Positions 21,201 to 26,184 of a stretch of 26,184 bases of DNA are shown here, one piece after another. The translations under genes and the position numbers were made by a program. Below the pieces are notes generated by a model. The model had not been told where the DNA came from, made no database searches, and saw only the letters and a program-made list of their open reading frames with translations. The stretch comes from Lingula anatina. Lineage: Eukaryota > Brachiopoda > Lingulata > Lingulida > Lingulidae. The stretch is taken from contig NW_019775694.1 of NCBI RefSeq assembly GCF_001039355.2, positions 7,744 through 33,927 on the forward strand. The letters are read 5' to 3'. Within the stretch, counting starts at the first letter, position 1. Each line of letters opens with the position of its first letter.

Positions 21201-22427
21201 AGGCAAAAAGCATTTCGATTCATTTTTAAACATGTTGTTTTAGTTGATCACAGTTAGACTACGTAGACTGTTAGCTCGGTGACCAAGGTGACCTGTTGTA
21301 GTTTCCTTGTCCTATCGTTTTTTTAATGACCATTACCATCAAGTATTAAGTGGTTCACCATGATATGCTTCAGTGCCCTAACATGAGAACGTCAAATATG
21401 AGTCTATACTGCAAGAATGTTTAAAAAGGCGCAGTCACCATTTATATCATAAGGTCGACCAGTAAAATAACCTGGAGTGATATTACTGGTAGCAAATTAT
21501 TCTGTAAACACCAGTTGTCCTGTGAACCTTGAGAAGTCTGACAGTTTCTGTTTCGATTAGGCCTGCTTCTAGTATATAAACGGTCATGTAGTGTTTCTTA
21601 CCTGTGTCAATGGATGGGGATTGATTTTTACAACAGTTTGTGGTATGTTATCGAAGTGTTTGCATTTATACGGCTTTTGTGGATAGATTATTTTCTGAAT
21701 TGATATATTCATTGAAATAATATAATTTCCCAACAAACAGTTTACAAATAACTATTCTTAACGGTTTTGCAAGTTAAAAACGTCTTTATAATTAGTGACC
21801 TGATGTCGCCTAAATCATTGCTCGACCCTTTCTTGTTTATTTTCAAAAACGCAACCCTCCTTCGCCACCTACGAGTGAATGGATCTTATTCTGCGTCAAT
21901 TTAAGGCGCAAGGAAAAGCACACCAAATCACGTATTTTTCTTTTACCGCAAGGGAGCAAGCGAACGATACGAATCTAAGAAATACAGCTCTACATAGCTG
22001 CAGAATCTATACTCTGAATTTAAATTATTCATGATATGTGAGAGTGTTAATCATTTAGCTTATACCAGCATTGACAACGCAGCCTTGTGTTTACGCATTT
22101 GATGTAATATATATGCATATATGGCAATGATCATCAATGTACAGCCTCTCCTGTTTGCTGTATTTATGGAATATTTATATTGAAGATGTCACAGATTAAA
22201 ATGAATATTTGTCCAGAGGATTTTGTTCTCGAGAAATAATTGGTATTAGTAATTGATAGTCGAAAATNCACACTGAACTTCTTTCCTTTGTTTCTTCTTT
22301 CTGCACTTTGGGCGGGTAACTTCCTCCCCCTCTTCACCAATTAGGACAGTAGGATCTTCCACCAACTCAGTGTCATCATAATCCGGGACAAAACAGGCTT
22401 CATCTAGCATGTCTAAATCATCCATAT
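12180..22427 (-). CDS. Modular extracellular protein: CBM14-like, VWD, Cys linker, VWD, C8-like (gene span)
   Basis: Seven exons, plus one tentative 5' exon, join on the minus strand: 22272-22427 (tentative), 19945-20361, 18618-18901, 17751-18079, 16224-16405, 14689-14960, 13700-14025 and 12180-12825. With these ends every junction keeps frame and the product is about 870 residues to a TAA stop. Domain order is an acidic/basic segment, peritrophin-A-like chitin-binding domain, Thr/Pro linker, VWD 1, short Cys-rich acidic linker, VWD 2, then a C8-like region with a polar tail. VWD-C8 proteins (zonadhesin, IgGFc-binding protein, gel-forming mucins) form disulfide-linked extracellular coats; a secreted coat or mucus role is inferred. 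No signal peptide exon is seen, so the 5' end is missing. Confidence 0.8.
12826..13699. other. Intron of the VWD gene before the terminal exon
   Basis: No coding segment is recognised. A plus-strand open frame at 13368-13565 has no motif and is probably chance. Confidence 0.5.
13700..14025 (-). CDS. VWD domain 2, second half (CGLCGDFNRD)
   Basis: This 326-nt exon (phase 0 to 2) has acceptor GTATCTTTCAG and donor GTGAGT. It reads VDGVRVYLTVPHRRGHFTLL, then LVTAFGLIVRAYNTGKHRIS and CGLCGDFNRDPNDELRL, ending with AFGESWQVHVEG. The FGESWQV end corresponds to the FANSWKV stretch that follows the CGxCG motif in zonadhesin and mucin VWD domains. It matches exon 17751-18079 in length and both intron phases. 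Confidence 0.92.
14442..14493. repeat. Compound (CA)n(GA)n microsatellite
   Basis: CACACA changes into GAGAGA and then GGGAGGGAG. A purine-pyrimidine GC/GT-rich stretch lies on each side (about 14420-14442 and 14571-14615). It is in the intron between the two halves of VWD 2. Confidence 0.9.
14689..14960 (-). CDS. VWD domain 2, first half
   Basis: This 272-nt exon (phase 1 to 0) has acceptor TTTTTTTTCAG and donor GTAAGT. It encodes WGRCTARGDPIYQTYDGYTL, then KFHGDCTYLLTGTCYY and a beta-rich region ending DMYTLQGVDYAD. WGRC-x-ARGDPxYxTYDG is the classic VWD opening, with Ile in place of His. Length and intron positions mirror the first VWD module (18618-18901). Confidence 0.9.
15026..15261 (-). 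mobile_element. Miniature inverted-repeat element, copy 2, inside a VWD-gene intron
   Basis: A 236-bp copy of the family at 9441-9686 in opposite orientation, bounded by ACCTCCGCCAAGG and CTTGGCGGAGGT. It shares the GATCCGGATCACCACCAAAA block and the TTATGTTGATGACAGACA stretch. Its (CAGA)n and (CAAA)n run at 15183-15231 has expanded compared with copy 1. Confidence 0.8.
16224..16405 (-). CDS. Cys-rich acidic linker exon between the VWD domains
   Basis: The acceptor CATTTTAG gives phase 2, which matches the preceding exon (GA plus G gives Glu). The frame then reads CRSQPLVPGCRNDENDEEE, an Asn-rich stretch, VDCDKTIQSVIDSS and CSCVTYTAC. Six cysteines in about 60 residues suggest a very shortened C8/TIL-type spacer. 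The 3' end is uncertain. A weak donor (GTTGGT) at 16223 keeps phase 1 for the next exon. The stronger donor (GTGAGG) at 16219 would end in phase 2 and would need an extra exon before 14960. Hence the boundary could be 16220. Confidence 0.65.
16406..17750. other. VWD-gene intron between VWD 1 and the Cys-rich linker
   Basis: Apart from the CCCAGCAAACA element at 16446-16542 nothing is recognised in this AT-rich stretch. Confidence 0.55.
16446..16542. mobile_element. Miniature element with CCCAGCAAACA terminal inverted repeats
   Basis: CCCAGCAAACA (16446-16456) and its exact inverse TGTTTGCTGGG (16532-16542) bound a 97-bp element. Its interior repeats imperfect AACGTT/ACGCTA-type units and an ATAATAAC/GTTATGGTAAC stretch. 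It lies 40 bp upstream (in gene sense) of the Cys-rich linker exon, inside an intron. Confidence 0.75.
17751..18079 (-). CDS. VWD domain 1, second half (CGLCGNFNG)
   Basis: This 329-nt exon (phase 0 to 2) has acceptor TAAATTTACAG and donor GTAAGT. It begins VDGRRELLPYQ, has TGLMVFATNSGKHRVGVVIP and then the hallmark LCGLCGNFNGNMDDDF. The CxxC-GNFNG motif closes a VWD domain and includes acidic residues that bind calcium in relatives. It ends in an acidic run (DPDDDD) that continues as Glu-Cys across the splice into the next exon. Confidence 0.9.
18618..18901 (-). CDS. VWD domain 1, first half
   Basis: This 284-nt exon (phase 1 to 0) has acceptor TTTTTTCAG and donor GTAAAG. It encodes CQCFARGDPTYETCDG, INFQGECTYTLV and a beta-rich stretch ending in a DMSTTEGKS segment. 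GDPxYxTxDG and F-G-CTY are the standard opening of a von Willebrand factor type D domain. The usual His of GDPHY is Thr here, and the usual Phe/Tyr before DG is Cys. The second half is in the next exon. Confidence 0.87.
18902..19944. other. VWD-gene intron between the CBM14 exon and VWD 1
   Basis: AT-rich with no exon, element or microsatellite that I can recognise. Open frames at 19026-19733 have no motif. Confidence 0.55.
19945..20361 (-). CDS. Exon with CBM14 (peritrophin-A-like) domain and Thr/Pro linker
   Basis: This 417-nt exon (phase 1 to 1) has acceptor TTCGTTTTAG and donor GTAGGG. The first about 45 residues hold cysteines in the peritrophin-A pattern: C, 14 residues later C, then C in DYWFC, C in RECPIGMNFD, and C in the closing EQQTC. 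The CPIGMNF-D-EQQTC end is typical of the family, which binds chitin or related glycans outside the cell. A Met/Leu/Arg stretch with one further Cys follows, then a Thr/Ser/Pro-rich linker that could carry O-glycans. The exon ends with G, which joins AT of the next exon as Asp. Confidence 0.78.
20362..22271. other. Long intron or gap before the CBM14 exon
   Basis: No gene seen. Apart from the inverted-repeat element at about 20740-20935 this is plain AT-rich sequence. A signal-peptide exon could be hidden here, but I could not pick one out. Confidence 0.45.
20740..20935. mobile_element. Foldback/inverted-repeat element, possible relative of 2001-2300
   Basis: A 23-bp inverted repeat with one mismatch, ACGCCTCCCCACGCGTCGTC plus CCT (20844-20866) against 20910-20932, flanks a 43-base loop. 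Just before it, ATTCAGAA, AAATATGGCG and ACCGCTTAAT occur in the same order as in the inverted right arm of the element at 2001-2300. I infer a diverged family member or composite insertion. It sits in the long intron before the CBM14 exon. Confidence 0.55.
22272..22427 (-). CDS. Tentative upstream exon, acidic with a basic cluster
   Basis: This open stretch follows acceptor TTATTTCAG and encodes DMDDLDMLDEACFVPDYDD, a Glu-rich run, then a basic cluster CRKKKQRK. A donor at 22271 (GTGNAT, containing the unknown base at 22268) would end it in phase 1. That is the phase the CBM14 exon needs, giving Leu-Pro-Cys across the junction. The basic KKKQRK run could be a proprotein-cleavage site, but this is only inference. 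No homology recognised. It could instead belong to another gene. Confidence 0.45.
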
Positions 22428-22516
22428 CTGAAATAAACTTATACAAGGGTTTATTTTCTTGAACAAAAATAATAGGATAATGATCTTTTCTTTCAAATGA
22501 ATATTAACATATTACA

Positions 22517-22581
22517 TTACTAACATAGTATTAGAGCATGAACATAGTGTTACATTAATTACTAACATAGTATTACAGCAT
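22517..22581. repeat. Direct repeat of 23 bp, 42-bp spacing
   Basis: TTACTAACATAGTATTAGAG at 22517 recurs at 22559 with one change; a partial third copy (AACATAGTGTTA) lies between. Confidence 0.75.
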
Positions 22582-22948
22582 CGCCGCATTTACTATGTAC
22601 AAATATTACTTTTATACTAAATCCCCAAGTAAGATGTGTAATAAGAAAAGAATTGTTACCTTGACAACCTCTAATCCGATTACATGCAAAACACATGCTA
22701 AACTGCAACATATTAGTTTGAACAGTGTAACCATGTTAGGTAATATTTAACTTTTTTTTTTTTTTTAACCATAATCCAAAAAAAAAAACACACAAAAGTA
22801 GCTATCAACCTATTCATGCAGTGCTCAATGTATCATGCTCAACAACAAAATTCAAACAAATATTTAGAAAACCTATACCAACTTGGACTGTTGTTTTGAT
22901 CAAATTACCTGAAATATAATAGGAAGTACAAACTATAATATACTTTAT

Positions 22949-22951
<3 letters not shown>

Positions 22952-22999
<48 letters not shown>
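22952..22999. repeat. (AT)n microsatellite
   Basis: An uninterrupted run of about 48 bases of alternating A and T between the orphan open frame and the acidic exon. Confidence 0.95.
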
Positions 23000-23002
<3 letters not shown>

Positions 23003-23014
23003 CTCTCTCAAATA

Positions 23015-23281
23015 TTATATGATTTGTAGCATTTCTTCATTTGATATCTCTTCTCTATAAACATGAATATTGTCAATAAGGAAATCCATCCCCTTTTCTT
23101 TCAGAATGTTCTCATTCCATAGAGTTCCTAGGTAATTTAGAGTTCTTGCTTCATAAAGTGAATTTGGTATCAAATTATGTAGGGCAATATGAAACAAAGA
23201 TGAGGGATTCTCCATCCATTCTGTTGTCCATTTGATCTCTACATCTAATAAAATTCTATTAATGTTGGTATCATCCATCAC
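23015..23281 (-). CDS. Possible orphan exon of unknown function
   Basis: A good acceptor (TTTTTTTGTCTAG) at 23282 is followed by an open frame of about 88 codons beginning VMDDTNINRILLDVEIKWTT, then MENPSSLFHIALHNL, ending in a stop near 23015. The alternating hydrophobic pattern with a WxxxW-type core is faintly like a SEA domain, but I cannot claim it. It lies between the integrase frame and the tentative acidic exon on the same strand. No donor with the phase needed by the 22427 exon is present. It could be a terminal exon of an unseen gene or part of the retroelement flank. Confidence 0.3.
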   Translation of the reverse strand: MMDDTNINRILLDVEIKWTTEWMENPSSLFHIALHNLIPNSLYEARTLNYLGTLWNENILKEKGMDFLIDNIHVYREEISNEEMLQII

Positions 23282-23396
23282 CTAGACAAAAAAATACAAA
23301 TAATTAAATTCCTTTTATTTCAACACTGCCGAACATTAAGGAAGTATTTATATACAACTATACCTTAACTAATAAACAAAACATATATCAATATAA

Positions 23397-25154
23397 TCAT
23401 TCTAAAGCAAAATCTCTTAAATGAGATGGCATTTTAATTTGTCTACCGAATCTTGATCTCTTTACAATTGGTTCCACCAATTGTGGCTCATTCAACTGAA
23501 AATCAATCTCTCTTTCAACAAATTTTCTCAATCTGTCATGATGTACCACCTGGATTTTTCCTTTCTTATCTTTAATTGTATAGAGAGGTGGGGATGCTCT
23601 AAGAACATTATATGGTCCTTTATATAAGGGTCTAAGTTTTTTACTTTCTCCCTTTTTATGACTTTCATCCCTCAAATATACCTTCTGACCACAAGTATAT
23701 TCACTCTCTCTCAACTTTGCATCGTACAATTGTTTTTGACGTTTCTGCACACATTTCAATTTTTCTCTAGCCATTTCATGTGATCTATTTAGGCTTTCAC
23801 TCAAGTTTTTCAACCATTCATGAGTCTCATATGGTATCAAATTTTCATTTACACAACCTGTTAGTAAGTGTAATGGCATAAAAACTTCTCTCGCTAACAT
23901 CATCATGTTAGGAGTAAACCCTGTTGATGCATTCACAGTTGAATGTAATGCCATAACTAATTGAGGTAAATCTCTATCCCAATATCTCACATTCCCTTCT
24001 ACATTACATCTAATCATCTGTGTAATAATACCCATGCATCTTTCAACTTGTCCATTAGCACTTGCTCTAAAACCAGTTGTTCTAAGTTGTTTGATTTCTA
24101 ATAATCTACACAAATTTCTAAATAGACTACTTTGAAAATTTGAACCTTGATCTGTATATGTCTCTTGTGGACAACCAAAAGTAACTATGAATTTTTCAAA
24201 AAATGCTTTTGCTACCAATTCAGCTGTCTGATTTGGCAATGCCACACACTCTATCCACTTAGTAAACTGATCTATCATCACCAAAATATAAGAATTCCCA
24301 AATTCACTTTGTGTAAATGGTCCAAGTATATCTAAATTAACCTTTTCCATAGGATATCCTGCATGATGTAATTTCATTTTGGCTTTTGGTCGAACAGTAC
24401 TATGCTTGTTTTTATTGCAAAGTTCACATGAACTTACATACAATTTACAATCTCTATTCATTCCATGCCACTTGAATGATTGTTTGAGTTTTTGCAAAGT
24501 TTTCTCATAAGCAAAATGACCAGCTGTTTTTGAATCATGACAGAAAAATAAAACTTCATTGACCAAATCTTTTGGTACAATTAAACACAAATTTCTATCC
24601 TCTCTCTTTTCCCATTTGTAATATAACACATCATTCAAAAGAATCAATTGCTCTTTGCAATTCCACAATTCTTTTACGGCCATACTACACAAATACAACT
24701 CTGACTCTTTAGGTTCACCATTTTCTAACCAACCTATGATTATTTTCAAATCTGCATCTTTTCTCTGCAATTTTTTCAAATCATATCCTTTCAACCAATT
24801 GCATAATTCATCTCTTTCATTCTTGTCAGTTTTATCATTTGTATCAGCCCTCTGACACATCAACTTCAAGACTGAACTCAATTTCTCACAATTTGTTTCA
24901 TTTTTCATATCACCAACTGCATTCGATTCAACTACATTATCATCTGATTTCTTATTTCCCAGAGGAATTACATCATTCACAGCAGTCTCAAACCTTGACC
25001 AATAAGGTCGCGCGACAAGGTTATTTTCAGTTGCACCCTGGATTACGCACGCTTGCTCCGCAAGGTGTCGCCTGTGGTGGGGGGGCAGCACAGCCCATAT
25101 GGTTACTGTGGCGAAGGTGACAGGTACTTCCAAACATTTTTTCATAACTGTCAT
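23397..25154 (-). mobile_element. Ty3/gypsy-type integrase reading frame (585 codons, no reverse transcriptase)
   Basis: One uninterrupted frame encodes a retroelement integrase. The HHCC zinc-binding domain is visible (His206, His213, Cys243, Cys246). The DDE catalytic core follows: Asp275 in DILGPF, Asp335 in TDQGSNF and Glu371 in ANGQVERC, with 35 residues between the last two. The C-terminal region has the GPY-type KLRPLYKGPYNVL motif and a VVHHDRLRKF segment, as in gypsy pol ends. Residues about 110-150 (YDLKKLQRKDADLK, WLENGEP) resemble the spacer before integrase. The first about 60 residues look unrelated, and a TGA lies three codons upstream of the ATG. RT, RNase H, gag and paired LTRs are not seen. 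It is a truncated insertion or a co-opted integrase; the frame is intact. Confidence 0.88.
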
Positions 25155-26184
25155 TTTTCCTCATTCTATTCATGAATTTGATATTTAAATGTGGCACCGG
25201 CAAAAGTGAATCTTGGTGCGTTGACAGGCCGCACAGGTGTCCCCAATTAACCGCCGCCAAAGAAGAGACCCCAAGCATTAAACAACACAACCTGTAGATA
25301 TTGGAAATTTGGCGAAAGTTAAGCAACTGAGGCTTTATTAGATTTGGGCAGAAATCGAGAGGAATGTCCAGTGACATGCCAAACCCCTAAGTTCAAGTCT
25401 TGGCCCTTGACACCATGCAGTAACGCACCCCTTAGTCAAGAATCTGAACAAATCGATGTTGGGCAGGTATGCTCTATTTTCTACAGGCGTTTTGTGATTT
25501 TATCAACTTGATTGCCAAGTGCCAGACCTTTTCTTCCCAGGTACTAGTAGCAAACTTTATCAGATAACAATCTGACACTAGCCAAGCTGCACTAAAAGCG
25601 CTGTAAACTCAGTTATCAATGCTGTCATCTTTACCTGTATCTTTACCGCTATTATGCCAGTGGTACGTTTGATACATTTGAGTAAGGAAATATGCTTTAA
25701 TGCTTATGTTCATTTGTAATAAGTTAGCATCAACCTGTTAATAAAAACTTGGAAACTTTCAATGTTATTACACAATAACAGTATAATGATTAAATGCTTA
25801 GAAGAATAATAAAAACAAATTATGTGAAATATAAAATGAATTGATTTTATTTGGGTTATTTATTTATTTATTTCAAACCAATTAATTATCAAACATGAAG
25901 CTTATTTTTAGAAACATTCGCAGATATATGAAATATAACCCTGCTGGTACACAGATCTACAATTTTAAAATGCAAATACCAAGTACCTTTCACACACCAC
26001 TGATGAGATGTGAATAATCATATGTATAAAGTAGTAAAAATATCACAAAATGTGTGTAAGCAAGATATTTCTGCAAGTAACCTCATTAATCAGTCAGGAA
26101 ACTTCATAATGCACCCAATAAATGTAGAAATTTGAGCCAGAGAAATTCTACATACAGGCATGACAGATTTACCATATATTGCCA
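25155..26184. other. Flank upstream of the integrase frame
   Basis: No reverse transcriptase or RNase H peptide appears in any frame. On the minus strand the segment about 25430-25190 contains AATAAAGCCTCAGTTGCTTA and a GGGGACACC stretch that could belong to an LTR. No second copy exists near 23000-23400, so this is unproven. The rest is AT-rich without features. Confidence 0.4.

Noticed and set aside
22814-23011. Minus-strand frame with a Tyr-Ile repeat
   Set aside because: Translation of the (AT)n microsatellite.
25190-25430. Possible LTR upstream of the integrase frame (AATAAAGCC segment on the minus strand)
   Set aside because: No second copy near the 3' side and no clear primer-binding site or TG...CA ends, so an LTR call is not supported.

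Overview
The window looks like nuclear DNA of a marine invertebrate animal. It is AT-rich, its genes are split by short GT-AG introns, and it carries di- and trinucleotide microsatellites and miniature inverted-repeat elements. I cannot fix the phylum; an echinoderm, hemichordate, amphioxus or lophotrochozoan would all fit. No CRISPR, operon or rRNA is visible, and I recognised no tRNA. Exon ends were read by eye from splice motifs and by matching reading phase across junctions.

Region 1 (about 1-8001, minus strand): ten exons of PPP4R1, the HEAT-repeat regulatory subunit 1 of protein phosphatase 4. All nine junctions keep the reading frame, giving about 740 residues. The first exons (N-terminal HEAT repeats) and the final exon are not seen. 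Introns hold a foldback element (2001-2300), a 74-bp tandem duplication and a long GA microsatellite.

Region 2 (8002-12179): no exon recognised. It holds a miniature element with ACCTCCGCCAAGG ends, a possible 3' tail of a non-LTR retrotransposon ending in (ATT)n, and a broken Tc1-type transposase piece with an in-frame stop.

Region 3 (12180-22427, minus strand): a multi-exon gene for a modular extracellular protein. In order: a tentative acidic/basic exon, a peritrophin-A-like (CBM14) domain, a Thr/Pro-rich linker, VWD domain 1, a short Cys-rich acidic linker, VWD domain 2, and a C8-like terminal exon. The two VWD modules have the same exon layout and the same intron phases (1-0-2), so they look like a segmental duplication. 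I found no named orthologue. The likely setting is an extracellular matrix, mucus or egg coat.

Region 4 (23015-26184): a possible orphan exon (23015-23281), then an intact 585-codon Ty3/gypsy integrase reading frame on the minus strand with HHCC and DDE residues. No reverse transcriptase, RNase H or paired LTR is visible. It is either a truncated insertion or a candidate co-opted integrase.

The two host genes share a strand but no evident pathway. The most interesting points are the unusual VWD gene architecture, the orphan integrase frame, the missing PPP4R1 5' exons upstream of which a different gene sits, and several miniature inverted-repeat families.
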